Shown: piece by piece, positions 26,660-35,064 of the stretch
How positions within the stretch are numbered: the first letter of the stretch is position 1
Layout: the number at the start of each line of letters is the position of its first letter
Origin: Alphaproteobacteria bacterium
GTDB taxonomy: Bacteria > Pseudomonadota > Alphaproteobacteria > SHVV01
Length of the DNA: 56,131 bases
Reading direction: 5' to 3'
Assembly: GCA_016869275.1 (NCBI GenBank)
Contig: VGEO01000012.1
Coordinates: 1-56,131 of the forward strand
Notes under the pieces: generated by a model
The model's input: only the letters and a program-made list of their open reading frames with translations
Databases searched by the model: none
Told to the model about the DNA's origin: nothing
Made by a program: the position numbers and the translations under genes

Positions 26660-27961
26660 TTACGCCGCGCCGCCGGCGGCGACCGGGGTTCGGAGCAGTG
26701 GGCGCCCGCGTACAACCAGGAATAGAGCGATCGCGACGGTCACCATGTTCCAGAGGATGCCGTTGACGAAGGCGGCATCGTAAGACCCGGTCCAGTCGAA
26801 CAGCGCGCCCGAGACCCACCCGCCGAACGCCATGCCGAGCAGGGTGGCGGTGATAACGAGACCGACGCGCGTCCCGGTCTCGGACGGGCGAAAGTGTTCG
26901 CGCACGATCATGGCATACGACGGCACGATCCCGCCCTGAAACAGGCCGAACAACGCCGACACCACCATGAGGACGCCGAGCGATTGGCTGGGCAGGAACA
27001 GGACCAGCGCGATCGCCTGCAGCACCGCTCCCAGCAGCAACGTGCGCGCGCCGCCGATGTGATCGGAGATCCAGCCGGAAACCAGGCGGCTGATGACGCC
27101 GCAGCCCAGCATCACCGACAGCATCTCGGCGCCGCGCGCCGAGCCGTAGCCGAGATCGGTGCAGAGCGCGACGATGTGAACTTGCGGCATCGACATGGCG
27201 ACGCAGCAGCCGACCCCGGCGATGCAGAGCAGCGCTTGCAGGCCGTTGGGCGGGAGCCCGAGCGGGCGCTCGGCCGCCGCCACTGCAGGCGCGCGCGCGG
27301 CATGCGGCGTCGCGCGGGCGGGCGAAGTGAAGGCCGGGGCCGCCGGCCGCAACAGCCACGCCAGCGCGACGATCAAGGCGAACGAGACGAGGCCGATCGC
27401 CATGTAGGTATCGCGCCAGCCATACGCTTCGATCAGCGCGTGCGAGAGCGTCGGCCACACGCCGCCGGCTAGGTAGTTGCCGCTCGAGACGATGGCGACG
27501 GCGATGCCGCGGCGGCGGTCGAACCACAGCGAGATGTCGGCGACCAGCGGCGCAAAGGTCGCCGAATTGCCGATCCCGATCACGAAGCTCCCGGCGGCGA
27601 ACACCGCGAGCGAGGGTGCAAAGGCGGCGATCGCGAAGCCGACCGCGACGAACGCCGCGCCGATCAGGACCGACACCCACACGCGAAAGCGGTCGGACAC
27701 CATGCCCAGGCTGATCGAGCCGATCGCGAACCCGATCAGATTCATCGTGTAGGGGAGGGAGGCGCCCATGCGCGCGGTCGTGAATTCGGCTTGCACCAAC
27801 GGCAGCACCACCACGACCACGTACATCCCGGCGCCGCCGATCGTGCCCAGGAGCAGCGATGCGGTTAGCCTGATCCACGGATAGGACGGGCGCTCGTGCC
27901 AGCGCTGGCCGGCCGGGTCGACGGAATCGGATCGCCGGATGGTCATCGGTCGGCGCACCAT
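26660..27961 (-). CDS. MFS transporter
   Basis: About 433 residues with 12 hydrophobic segments. The first-half loop reads SLGMVSDRFRVWVSVLIGAA and the second-half counterpart SGWISDHIGGARTLLLGAVL, both fitting the MFS loop 2-3 and 8-9 motifs. The N-terminal ~35 residues before the first helix are polar and the start is uncertain (ATGs at 28003, 27961 and 27946). The sequence resembles monocarboxylate/oxalate-formate-type carriers in general layout. The substrate is unknown. It is separated from galE by a 258-nt gap with no recognisable gene, so it is probably not part of the glycan operon. Confidence 0.86.
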   Translation of the reverse strand: MVRRPMTIRRSDSVDPAGQRWHERPSYPWIRLTASLLLGTIGGAGMYVVVVVLPLVQAEFTTARMGASLPYTMNLIGFAIGSISLGMVSDRFRVWVSVLIGAAFVAVGFAIAAFAPSLAVFAAGSFVIGIGNSATFAPLVADISLWFDRRRGIAVAIVSSGNYLAGGVWPTLSHALIEAYGWRDTYMAIGLVSFALIVALAWLLRPAAPAFTSPARATPHAARAPAVAAAERPLGLPPNGLQALLCIAGVGCCVAMSMPQVHIVALCTDLGYGSARGAEMLSVMLGCGVISRLVSGWISDHIGGARTLLLGAVLQAIALVLFLPSQSLGVLMVVSALFGLFQGGIVPSYAMIVREHFRPSETGTRVGLVITATLLGMAFGGWVSGALFDWTGSYDAAFVNGILWNMVTVAIALFLVVRGRPLLRTPVAAGGAA

Positions 27962-28122
27962 GCCTTGTCCGCGTTTGCCTGCCAAGCGTCGGGTGTCACG
28001 CAATTGTGAGCGAGCGCGACACTAGCGCCCGGATCGGACCGGTATAAGCTCGGGTGCCCGTGTGTTCGACCCGGGTGTGCCCGCCAACGCTGGCGCGCCC
28101 ACCACAAACGAGGAGAGACGTC

Positions 28123-28368
28123 ATGAAACGGATGATGATCGCAACAGCCGCGCTCGCGCTGCTCGCAACTCCGGCATTCGCCGGCTCGTGCCCGGCACAT
28201 ATGAAGGCGATCGACGAAGCGCTCGCCAAGAATCCGCAGCTCACTGCGGCGCAATCGGCCGACGTGAAGAAGTTCCGCATGGAAGGCGAAGATCAGCACA
28301 AGGCCGGCAAGCATGCCGACTCGGTCGCGACCCTCGCCAAGGCCAAAGCGATCCTCAAGATCCAGTAG
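28123..28368 (+). CDS. small secreted protein of unknown function
   Basis: 81 residues with a clear signal peptide (KRMMIATAALALLATPAFA) after an AGGAGAGACGTC ribosome site. The mature part (~60 residues) is helical and charged: SCPAHMKAIDEALAKNPQL and VKKFRMEGEDQHKAGKHADS. The second half resembles a single TPR-like helix pair (HADSVATLAKAKAIL). It has one Cys in the mature part. It is followed by a strong terminator shared with the convergent cspA-type gene. No function was recognised. Confidence 0.75.
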   Translation: MKRMMIATAALALLATPAFAGSCPAHMKAIDEALAKNPQLTAAQSADVKKFRMEGEDQHKAGKHADSVATLAKAKAILKIQ

Positions 28369-28437
28369 GCGCTTTTTTGCACCGGTGCGGGGCGGGAGGC
28401 GACTCCGGCCCCGCGCCCTTTCGCGCCCGCAAAAACG

Positions 28438-28467
28438 AAAAAAGCCGCCCGCGCGGGCGGCTTTTCT
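28438..28467. terminator. bidirectional intrinsic terminator
   Basis: A perfect hairpin, GCCGCCCGC/GCGGGCGGC, is flanked by an A-run on the left and TTTT on the right. It serves both the small secreted protein gene (+) and the CspA gene (-). Confidence 0.85.
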
Positions 28468-28493
28468 TCGTCGTGGCGACGAGAGTCGGCTGG

Positions 28494-28703
28494 TTATGCC
28501 GCCTCGATCGTGCCGACCTCGGTCTTGCCCGACCGGCTATCGGTCCGGGTGTCGAACGACACGCGCTGACCTTCGGCCAGCGGCTGCATGCCGGCACGCT
28601 CGAGCGCGGTGGCGTGCACGAACACGTCTTGTCCGCCGCCTTCCGGCTGAATGAAGCCGAAGCCGCGCTGCGTGTTGTAGAATTTGACGATACCAGTCTT
28701 CAT
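28494..28703 (-). CDS. cold shock protein, CspA family
   Basis: 69-residue OB-fold RNA chaperone. It has MKTGIVKFYNTQRGFGFIQP (RNP1 GFGFI), DVFVHATALE (RNP2) and a C-terminal KTEVGTIEAA. The length is normal. An AAGGACTGAAAA ribosome site precedes the ATG, and an unusually long gap upstream (over 200 nt) could be the structured leader typical of csp mRNAs. Single-gene unit ending at the shared terminator. Confidence 0.95.
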   Translation of the reverse strand: MKTGIVKFYNTQRGFGFIQPEGGGQDVFVHATALERAGMQPLAEGQRVSFDTRTDSRSGKTEVGTIEAA

Positions 28704-28918
28704 TTTTCAGTCCTTTTCGTGAGTTGAATGATCTACCGCGACCCGGGGGGCGCCGAAGCGCGCCGCAGGAGACAGCAGTCGATGTTTGGTGAGAGTCTGA
28801 ACGTGCGCCGGCGCTGTGCGCTGGCTAACGGCCCGATGGTCCGGCCAAATGTCGATGGCGCTAATGTAGGCCGATTCGCCAGCTTTACAAGGACAATCGC
28901 GACTCGATCGGCGGAAGG

Positions 28919-29188
28919 CTAACCGTCGGCGGCGCTTTTCCGGGCCGCTTTGCGCTCGCTCGCCGTCAGCTTGGCTTTGCGCTCGACCTCGACGGCCGCC
29001 GTGGTTTCCTTGTCGGCTGCTTCCTTAGCGAGGCGCAACGCCCGCAGGCGCTGGGTCTTGGCGAGACTCGCGGCCGCGCCCTGCTCGACCTCTTTCACCG
29101 CTTGGGCGGCATCGCGCTTGACCTTGGCGCGCCAGATTTCGGCGCTCAAGCGCGTCGCTTCGTCCCGATCTCTGCTCGGTCTCGACAT
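28919..29188 (-). CDS. small charged coiled-coil protein (DUF6481-like)
   Basis: 89 residues, almost entirely helical and rich in Ala, Lys, Arg and Glu: RLSAEIWRAKVKRDAAQAVK, then KTQRLRALRLAKEAADKETT and KAKLTASERKAARKSAADG. The ATG at 29188 has AGGTGAT seven bases upstream. Many alphaproteobacteria carry such a protein, often near a csp gene, and it may bind nucleic acid. The DUF number is from memory and tentative. Confidence 0.65.
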   Translation of the reverse strand: MSRPSRDRDEATRLSAEIWRAKVKRDAAQAVKEVEQGAAASLAKTQRLRALRLAKEAADKETTAAVEVERKAKLTASERKAARKSAADG

Positions 29189-29322
29189 CGGATCACCTAC
29201 TATGTCGCGAATCGTGGCGTGCGGCCGCACCGGCGCCACTGTCGCATCCGCTTGCGCGGGTGCCGGTTCGACCCTCGGCCTCATTCGCTCGGCTGTCAAA
29301 CTTTTTCGGCCGGGCCGGCCGG

Positions 29323-30167
29323 TCATGCGACGCGGATCGTTGCGATCCCCGCAAGGATCAAGCCAATCGCGAGCCAGCGCCAGCGCCCGACCGGCTCTTT
29401 CAGGAACACGGCCGCGATCGCGGCGGCAAAGAGGACGCTGGTCTCGCGAAGCGCGGCAACCAGCGCGATCGGTGCCAGCGTGAAGGCCCAGATCGCGATC
29501 CAGTAGGAGCCGAGCGAGAGCGCGCCGGCGACGAGCCCGGAACGCCAGGATGACGCCAATGGCGCGAACGCGGCCCGGCCGCGCGCGACCAACGCGTAGG
29601 CGATCATGACGAAGCCATCGCCCACGAACAGCCACAGCGTGAAGCCCGACGCGGTGCCGGCCAGCCGTGCGCCGATCCCGTCTACCAGGGTGTATGCGGC
29701 GGTGAAGGCAGCCGTCGCGATCGCGTAGAGAAACGCACGCGGCGGCATCGCGCGCCGGTCGGCACCGCCCTTGAATGCCATACCATCACGCCCACGCCGA
29801 TTGCCGCGACCGCGGCTGCTGTGGCCGGGCTCAGCGCTTCGCCGAGCATCCCGGCCGCAACCAGCGCGACCGCCATCGGCGCCGCGCCGCGGGCGAGCGG
29901 GTAGACCTGGCTCAGATCGCCGTGCGCGTAAGCGCGGATCAGGAAAATCTTGTAGCCCGAGTGGAGCAGCGCGGACGCGACGAGCCACGGCCATGCCGCC
30001 GAGGCCGGGAGCGCGAACCACGGCGCGAGCACGAGCGCGATCCCGCTCTGGACGAGTGCCAGCAGCAGGATCGCGGCGAAGCGGTCGAGGCCGATCTTGA
30101 CCACCGCGTTCCAGCCGGCGTGCATCGCCGCCGCCGCGAGGATCGCCGAAAAGACGAGGAGGTCCAT
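29323..30167 (-). pseudogene. EamA/DMT-family transporter split by a frameshift
   Basis: The first part (ATG at 30167) encodes five hydrophobic segments, MDLLVFSAILAAAAMHAGWN to AAAVAAIGVGVMVW. The second part continues in another frame from about 29780 (PPRAFLYAIATAAFTAAYTL) to the stop at 29323, adding the second EamA half. Together they make ~281 residues, the normal length of a 10-helix drug/metabolite transporter. A single base missing near 29770-29785 explains the break. It may be a true mutation or a sequence error. The call of the family is firm, the break is visible, and its cause is unknown. Confidence 0.8.
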
Positions 30168-30220
30168 AGGCTCACCTCGCGACTTGGCTCACGGCGAGAC
30201 GGGTTTCGGAGCTGAGGCGT

Positions 30221-30346
30221 TCAGGTGTCGAGCACGGACGGGTGGAAAAGCTCACGCGGGGCGACCGGTCGTTCGATTAACCCTTGGTCGGCGAGGTAGC
30301 CGATGAACTGCTCCAGATCGCCGCGATTGTGGGCGAACTCCGGGTA
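30221..30346 (-). pseudogene. C-terminal remnant of a periplasmic binding-like (PBP2) protein
   Basis: In the minus frame directly after the downstream stop of the dienelactone hydrolase, 41 codons read YPEFAHNRGDLEQFIGYLAD and continue to VAPRELFHPSVLDT. This pattern (N-R-x-x-L-E-x-F, then E-L-F-x-P) is typical of the C-terminus of type-2 periplasmic-binding-fold proteins such as ABC substrate-binding proteins or 4,5-dihydroxyphthalate decarboxylase. The rest of the gene is absent, so this is a truncation scar. Confidence 0.55.
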
Positions 30347-31225
30347 TCAACGAGGGATAGGAACTTCCTTCTCCTCCGTGCCGGAGCTAACAAGCGTTTT
30401 GCGCAGGAAGGCAATGGCACGGTCGCGGGCAGCGTCGCGCTGCGGTCCCTGAAAGAACAGCGAGTGACCCTCCCCCTCATAATATTGCGCTTCCAATGCA
30501 AGGCTGGCTGCGCGAGCGGCGGCTTCGAACTCACGCGCCTCGGAGACGGGAATGATCTGGTCGGAGGTGCCCTGCAGCATCAGCACTGGGACCTTGATCT
30601 TGCTGAGATAGAGGATCGGAAAATCGTCACGATAGGTGCCTTCGCGTTTGGGGTAGGCATAGATTGGTGCCGCCGCGACGACGGCACGAACAGGGGCGTC
30701 CGTTACCGCGAGGAACAGTGCTGCCGTGCCGCCGCGCGAATGGCCCCAGACGGCGACGCGGTCGGGCGCCACGCCCGGCAGGCCACGAGCGAAGTCGATG
30801 ATGGCGCGAGCGTTTTCAACGGTCTTGAGGTTGGCACCATCGAAAGCCGCACCTTTCGGGCAGGGCAGAATCGGCGGCGTCGGAAAGCCCGGCGGCATAT
30901 GGTTGCCCTTGAACCAGCACCCGGCAACCGCAACGAACCCGGCGGCTGCAAAGGCGTCGGCCATTGGAACATAACTCGTCACGAAGCCTGCCGTGCCATG
31001 CAGCAGGACCACCGCAGGAAAGGGGCCGTCGCCCTGTGGCCGCGCTATGTAAGCTCGGCCCACCGCCCCCTTGGGCATGGGTACGTCGACCAAGCTCTCC
31101 GCAATCCGTTCCAGTGCGGCTCTCGGATCGGGAGAACTGTCGCTGGGCTGCGCCCCGGCGGGTATGTCGCAGACGAGGGCACCCGCCAGTACAGCCAAAG
31201 CGATAGCAATGCCTCGGATGCTCAT
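30347..31225 (-). CDS. secreted dienelactone hydrolase-like alpha/beta hydrolase
   Basis: 292 residues with a signal peptide (RGIAIALAVLAGALVCDIPA). The alpha/beta hydrolase fold shows FPAVVLLHGTAGFVTSYVP (oxyanion region), the nucleophile Ser in VAVWGHSRGGTAALF, VLMLQGTSDQIIPVSEAREF (acidic residue) and YEGEGHSLFF (catalytic His). This suits a periplasmic esterase of the dienelactone hydrolase family. The C-terminus (EEKEVPIPR) runs exactly into the in-frame binding-protein scar after its stop, so the last residues may have been rewritten by a deletion. Base composition is a little less GC-rich than in neighbours to the left. Confidence 0.85.
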   Translation of the reverse strand: MSIRGIAIALAVLAGALVCDIPAGAQPSDSSPDPRAALERIAESLVDVPMPKGAVGRAYIARPQGDGPFPAVVLLHGTAGFVTSYVPMADAFAAAGFVAVAGCWFKGNHMPPGFPTPPILPCPKGAAFDGANLKTVENARAIIDFARGLPGVAPDRVAVWGHSRGGTAALFLAVTDAPVRAVVAAAPIYAYPKREGTYRDDFPILYLSKIKVPVLMLQGTSDQIIPVSEAREFEAAARAASLALEAQYYEGEGHSLFFQGPQRDAARDRAIAFLRKTLVSSGTEEKEVPIPR

Positions 31226-31582
31226 GACCCTTTCCGGTGAGTTATGGCGGCGGCCTGTTGCCAGCTCAATCGTTGATAAGATGAATCTTGAAGTTCAAGC
31301 CTCGCGATCGGTTGTCCACCGATTTGGCCGGCCTCGATCGCTCCACCCGGTCGGCGTCTGAGGTCAAGTCCCCTGACGCTCTAGCGCAATCTGCGCGAAG
31401 GCGCACCGACTCGCGGGGAGCGGCGCCATGTTCGGTTCCGCCGCTATTAACCGGACCGCCCGCGCGCTCGAGTGCCGCCTCGATGAGCGGCTTGTTGACG
31501 ATCGGAGTTTCGGCGGCGATGACCCCGAGCATCACGGCACTAGAGTTGGGCGGTTGGGTGTTCGTCAAAGGCAAGCCTTTGT
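31226..31582. other. 357-bp gap without a convincing gene
   Basis: No intact gene was found. On the minus strand, near 31460-31560, codons read SSAVMLGVIAAETPIVNKPL, which looks like decayed coding sequence, possibly the end of a 2-oxoacid oxidoreductase gamma-type subunit. Weak evidence. It marks the left side of a composition change toward AT-richer DNA. Confidence 0.35.
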
Positions 31583-32167
31583 TCAGGGGGCCACAACGAT
31601 GATAGCGGCGCAGACCGCCGGCCCGTGCCGGCGGTAGCTGTGCCTGGCGCCGGAATCGAAATACAAGGCGTCCCCCTGGCCAAGCACGACGTCCTCGCCG
31701 TCGACGCTGACCACGAGTTGGCCCTTGAGGGTATAGATGAGTTCAGCTCCTTCGTGCTGGTGCGGCTCCGACGGCGTCGATTGTTTGGGAAACTCGGCGT
31801 AGAAGCCCCGCATCCTGCCATCTGTGACTGGGAAGTCGAGGCTCTCGAAGAAGTAGCCGGGCGAGTCATTGCCCGGCCTGTCAGGCAGGCGCAGGCGGTC
31901 TTTCCCGCGGACGACCGCGATCAACGGCCGCTCGAAGCCTTCAACGAAAAAATGCTCGAGGCCAACGCCGAACACAAGCGCTATGCGCAGCAGCGTCGGC
32001 AGCGTCGGGAATAACTTGCCGCGCTCGATCTTCGACAACAGCGCGGCTGACAACCCGGTGTGCTCGCCGAGTTTCACCAGCCCTAATTTCTTGTCGAGCC
32101 GCAGGGCTCTGATTTTCGAGCCGATCTTGTAGCGCTCGAGCCCGCTCTCCAGGGTTTTCGAAAGCAT
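31583..32167 (-). CDS. XRE-family regulator with C-terminal cupin domain
   Basis: 194 residues. The helix-turn-helix of the Cro/C1 type is at ~12-65 (KIRALRLDKKLGLVKLGEHT, then SAALLSKIERGKLFPTLPTL). The cupin at ~115-190 has HQHEGAELIYTLKGQLVVSV and GDALYFDSGARHSYRRHG. Such regulators sense small molecules through the cupin and control neighbouring catabolic or stress genes. The ATG at 32167 has an AGAAGGA ribosome site; a longer start at 32200 lacks one. The gene is divergent from the fasciclin gene across an AT-rich 200-bp region, and the target could be either neighbour. Confidence 0.88.
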   Translation of the reverse strand: MLSKTLESGLERYKIGSKIRALRLDKKLGLVKLGEHTGLSAALLSKIERGKLFPTLPTLLRIALVFGVGLEHFFVEGFERPLIAVVRGKDRLRLPDRPGNDSPGYFFESLDFPVTDGRMRGFYAEFPKQSTPSEPHQHEGAELIYTLKGQLVVSVDGEDVVLGQGDALYFDSGARHSYRRHGPAVCAAIIVVAP

Positions 32168-32254
32168 GACGTCCTTCTCCGAGTCTTCTACCGCGATCAA
32201 ACTACCGCGTTGTTTATTAAAAAGAAAAACTTAATTCATTTTATGAAAATATTA

Positions 32255-32283
32255 TTGACAATTAAACATATTTTCTCTAAACG
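32255..32283 (+). promoter_or_regulatory. candidate promoter for the fasciclin gene
   Basis: A consensus -35 TTGACA (32255-32260) stands in AT-rich DNA, with a weak -10 (TAAACG) 17 bp on. A 5+5 bp inverted repeat, TTCAT-TTT-ATGAA (32235-32247), lies just upstream and could bind the divergent XRE-cupin regulator. Predicted by eye. Confidence 0.35.
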
Positions 32284-32367
32284 AAAAGGGCTTCCACGCG
32301 ATGGAGGCGGTTGCCGGCGAGCCCGCTGGCGGTCATCCCACAAGAGCAAAAGGACGGACATAGAGTC

Positions 32368-32868
32368 ATGAAAAGAGTTATTGCAAAATTCGTGGTGGCC
32401 TTTGCCACTGCGTTTGGTCTCGTGGTCGGCAGTGCGAACGCCGACGCGGCTGAGAAGGATGTCGTGGATACGGCGGTGGCCGCCGGTCAGTTCAAGACTT
32501 TAGCCGCGGCGCTAGGCGGAGCCGGGCTTGTCGCCACGCTGAAGGGGCCTGGACCGTTTACCGTGTTCGCCCCCACCGACGCGGCGTTTGCAAAGTTGCC
32601 GCCCGGCACGGTCGAGAACCTGCTGAAGCCGGAAAACAAGCAGCAGCTCACCGCGATCCTCACCTATCACGTCGTACCAGGCGTCGTTAAGGCGGCGGAC
32701 GTCGTGAAGCTCAAGGAAGCTAAGTCGGTAAACGGCAAGATGCTCACTGTCTTGCTGAAGGACGGTGCGGTCATGATCAACGGCGCCAAGGTCACGGCCA
32801 CGGACATCGGCGCGTCGAACGGCGTCATCCACGTCGTTGACACCGTCATCCTTCCGCCGCAAAGCTAG
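32368..32868 (+). CDS. secreted fasciclin (FAS1) domain protein
   Basis: 166 residues with a signal peptide ([20 protein letters not shown], cleaved near ADA-AE) and one FAS1 domain: [56 protein letters not shown] and the end [15 protein letters not shown]. The family mediates adhesion or surface binding in many organisms. Bacterial single-domain versions are secreted and often stress-induced. The ATG at 32368 follows GGACATAGAGTC; an earlier in-frame start at 32311 would add residues before the signal. Confidence 0.92.
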   Translation: MKRVIAKFVVAFATAFGLVVGSANADAAEKDVVDTAVAAGQFKTLAAALGGAGLVATLKGPGPFTVFAPTDAAFAKLPPGTVENLLKPENKQQLTAILTYHVVPGVVKAADVVKLKEAKSVNGKMLTVLLKDGAVMINGAKVTATDIGASNGVIHVVDTVILPPQS

Positions 32869-33051
32869 TCCGCTCGCCGGGTCGTCGCCCGCGCGGCGAC
32901 CCGGTTCACGACAAGGCAGGGCGTGCGGATGCCTCTCCCGGGATTCGATCTTGAACCGAGAAAGCCGTTTGTTGCGTGGACGCTTGGTTGGGATCGGCGA
33001 TCAGTGATGGGACCGAACTAAACATAATGCTGAACATTGAGGAGCATGACG

Positions 33052-33285
33052 ATGTTGAGAGAAGCATGGGATACGGTGATGAACCCAGAGCGAAATCCTC
33101 TGGTTAAGCTTCCAAAAATTGTTCGCTTTCAGCTGATGGCGACCCTGGCATTCATGTGGTCTGCCATCTTTTGCCTCAGTGCGGGTCTCTTTGTGTGGTT
33201 CCCGGAGTTCGTCTTCGGTCACATCGCGCTCTTGCTGATGGGCATCTTCGGGACTGGCTTCATTTTTCGCGTTCGCACTCCGTAG
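33052..33285 (+). CDS. small two-helix membrane protein of unknown function
   Basis: 77 residues. A hydrophilic N-terminus (MLREAWDTVMNPERNPLVKL) leads into two membrane segments, ~30-49 (LMATLAFMWSAIFCLSAGLF) and ~53-72 (FVFGHIALLLMGIFGTGFIF). The ATG at 33052 was chosen because GAGGAG lies eight bases upstream; the ATG at 33046 is too close to that site. The sequence is less GC-rich than the chromosome average. No family was recognised. Confidence 0.65.
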   Translation: MLREAWDTVMNPERNPLVKLPKIVRFQLMATLAFMWSAIFCLSAGLFVWFPEFVFGHIALLLMGIFGTGFIFRVRTP

Positions 33286-33333
33286 CGAAAAATATGAGGC
33301 GGAAACTGATCAAAACATCGCGGGAGGTTGATC

Positions 33334-33612
33334 GTGGACGCGACTAGCATCGCCATCCAAGTCGTTCTGATAATTGGAGTGGCCGGCGTGCTCTATGCGA
33401 CACTGGTCCGACCGCAGCAGCGTAAGCTGAAACAACATAGGATGATGCTCGCCAACCTCCAGCCCGGGGATCGGGTGGCCACCACGGGCGGGCTCGTCGG
33501 CACGGTTATCGGTATCGAAAACACGAAAACCGCAACGGTCGAAATCGCCGAGAACACCCGGGTGACGATCATCCGGGATCGGATCGACGAAATCTTGCGC
33601 GAAGCCAAGTGA
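33334..33612 (+). CDS. YajC-like preprotein translocase subunit, orphan copy
   Basis: 92 residues. One N-terminal membrane helix (IAIQVVLIIGVAGVLYATL) is followed by the YajC signature LVRPQQRKLKQHRMMLANLQ and PGDRVATTGGLVGTVIGIEN. YajC normally sits beside secDF and assists Sec-dependent membrane insertion. Here no secD or secF is near, and the gene lies in an accessory, AT-richer region. The likely start is GTG at 33334 (GGGAGG six bases upstream). It may be a paralogue with a separate role. Confidence 0.8.
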   Translation: MDATSIAIQVVLIIGVAGVLYATLVRPQQRKLKQHRMMLANLQPGDRVATTGGLVGTVIGIENTKTATVEIAENTRVTIIRDRIDEILREAK

Positions 33613-33807
33613 CGTCAGCGTCCGCCCAACCGCTGCTTAGTCGCATGTGCGCGCTGCTCCCGAAAACGCCGCCAGCGTGATTGTAGAAACCGCGGTGTGA
33701 AAAGGAGCGGTCAGTGAAGCGTTCACGGCTCACAGAAAAGAAATGGATCGTTGCGGTGGCGCCTCCGCATGTTTCGGTCCGCTATGGTTTGAAAATGGAG
33801 GCTGATC

Positions 33808-34518
33808 ATGGCTGTTAGCGAGAAAGTGCCGGCCGGCAGCGACCTTCCGGTCTCTGCCCGGATACGAGATCGTTTGCGACGCGCGGGCACGCGGTTCCAT
33901 GCCAACGACGACATCTCCGGGTTCATAGAGCCTGGCGAGCTAAGTCTTTTGTTGGATGAGGTCGCGGACAAGATGAGTTCCGTCCTCGAGAGCCTGGTGA
34001 TCGATACCGAAAACGATCACAACACGCGCGGCACCGCGCGCCGCGTCGCAAAAATGTATCTAAACGAGGTGTTCCGGGGACGCTACTCGCCGGCTCCGCC
34101 GGTGACGGAGTTTCCCAACGCTGCCAACCTCAATGAGTTGATGATCGTGGGACCGATCACCATTCGCAGCGCCTGCAGCCATCATCTCGTTCCGATCATG
34201 GGACGGCTGTGGGTCGGTGTGATGCCCAATCAGCACTCAAACCTGATCGGTTTATCCAAGTATGCCCGACTTGCCGAATGGATCATGACACGGCCGCAGA
34301 TCCAGGAGGAGGCGATAACACAAATGGCCGATCTGCTGATGGATTTGGTTAAACCGGATGGCTTGGCGGTCATCATGGAGGCCGACCACTTCTGCATGCA
34401 CTGGCGGGGCGTGAAGGATACGGCGTCCAAGATGGTCAATAGCGTCATGCGTGGCTCTTTCCTCAAAGATTCAGCATTGCGACGCGAGTTCCTGTCGCTG
34501 ATCAACATCAACACTTGA
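33808..34518 (+). CDS. folE: GTP cyclohydrolase I
   Basis: 236 residues. Converts GTP to 7,8-dihydroneopterin triphosphate, the first step of pterin and folate synthesis. Zinc ligands are conserved: Cys123 and His126 in RSACSHHLVPIMGRLWVGVM, and Cys196 in ADHFCMHWRGVKDT. ESLVIDTENDHNTRGTARRV, then NLIGLSKYARLAEW, match the family. The N-terminal ~35 residues are extra. A BLUF photoreceptor gene starts 7 nt downstream, so the pair is one operon. Duplicated light-regulated folE genes in other bacteria are thought to supply pterin chromophore to photolyases or cryptochromes; the same role is plausible here but unproven. A main folE copy may exist elsewhere. Confidence 0.92.
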   Translation: MAVSEKVPAGSDLPVSARIRDRLRRAGTRFHANDDISGFIEPGELSLLLDEVADKMSSVLESLVIDTENDHNTRGTARRVAKMYLNEVFRGRYSPAPPVTEFPNAANLNELMIVGPITIRSACSHHLVPIMGRLWVGVMPNQHSNLIGLSKYARLAEWIMTRPQIQEEAITQMADLLMDLVKPDGLAVIMEADHFCMHWRGVKDTASKMVNSVMRGSFLKDSALRREFLSLININT

Positions 34519-34525
34519 GGTTTCA

Positions 34526-34957
34526 ATGCTCGTCCGCTGTCTCTACGCTAGTCGCCCAGCGAAGCTGATGACCTCGGCGCTCATCGATGAAATTTTGAAG
34601 CAATCGTGTGCCAATAATCCCGGTCAAGGGATCACCGGCTTGTTGTCCTTCACGAACGAAGTATTCGTTCAGGTCATGGAAGGTGGCCGTGACGAAATCT
34701 GCAAGTTGTTTAATGCGATCGTACGAGACGAACGCAACAAGGACGTGTGCTTGCTGGTCTACGAGGAGATCAAAGAGAGGCATTTTGGCAACTGGACTAT
34801 GGGGCAGGTCAAACTTGAAGGGATAAACCCGGGTGTGATGTTGAAGTATTACGAGAAAGCCGAATTCAACCCCTTCAATGCTCCCGGTCACGCAACCATG
34901 TCGTTGATGATGGAGCTGGTAGCTACTGGGGCAATTGTCAGCCGCGTCGGCGCGTAG
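34526..34957 (+). CDS. BLUF-domain blue-light sensor
   Basis: 143 residues: a BLUF (flavin-binding blue-light) domain at 1-93 and a short C-terminal cap. All key positions are present: Tyr7 (CLYASR), Asn30, Gln49 in VFVQVMEGG, Trp90 and Met92 in FGNWTMGQV. GITGLLSFTNE and RDERNKDVCLLVYEEIKERH are typical. It has no output domain, as in PixD and BlrB, so it should act through a partner protein. It lies 7 nt after folE. Light-dependent control of pterin or tetrapyrrole-stress genes is the inferred role. Confidence 0.93.
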   Translation: MLVRCLYASRPAKLMTSALIDEILKQSCANNPGQGITGLLSFTNEVFVQVMEGGRDEICKLFNAIVRDERNKDVCLLVYEEIKERHFGNWTMGQVKLEGINPGVMLKYYEKAEFNPFNAPGHATMSLMMELVATGAIVSRVGA

Positions 34958-35064
34958 GCTAGCGCCACGTCCGTGAGGATATCACCGAGGCTGAGCTCTT
35001 CGACACCTTCACCGGGCCCGGCGCGCCCGCTGCCGGACGAGGTCCGGGAGCTCGAGGCGGCGGA

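Noticed and set aside
34966..35064. Possible coding remnant before tspO (LPDEVRELEAAE ending in TGA at the tspO start)
   Set aside because: The ATGA overlap is suggestive, but only ~12 residues look protein-like and no family or start was found.
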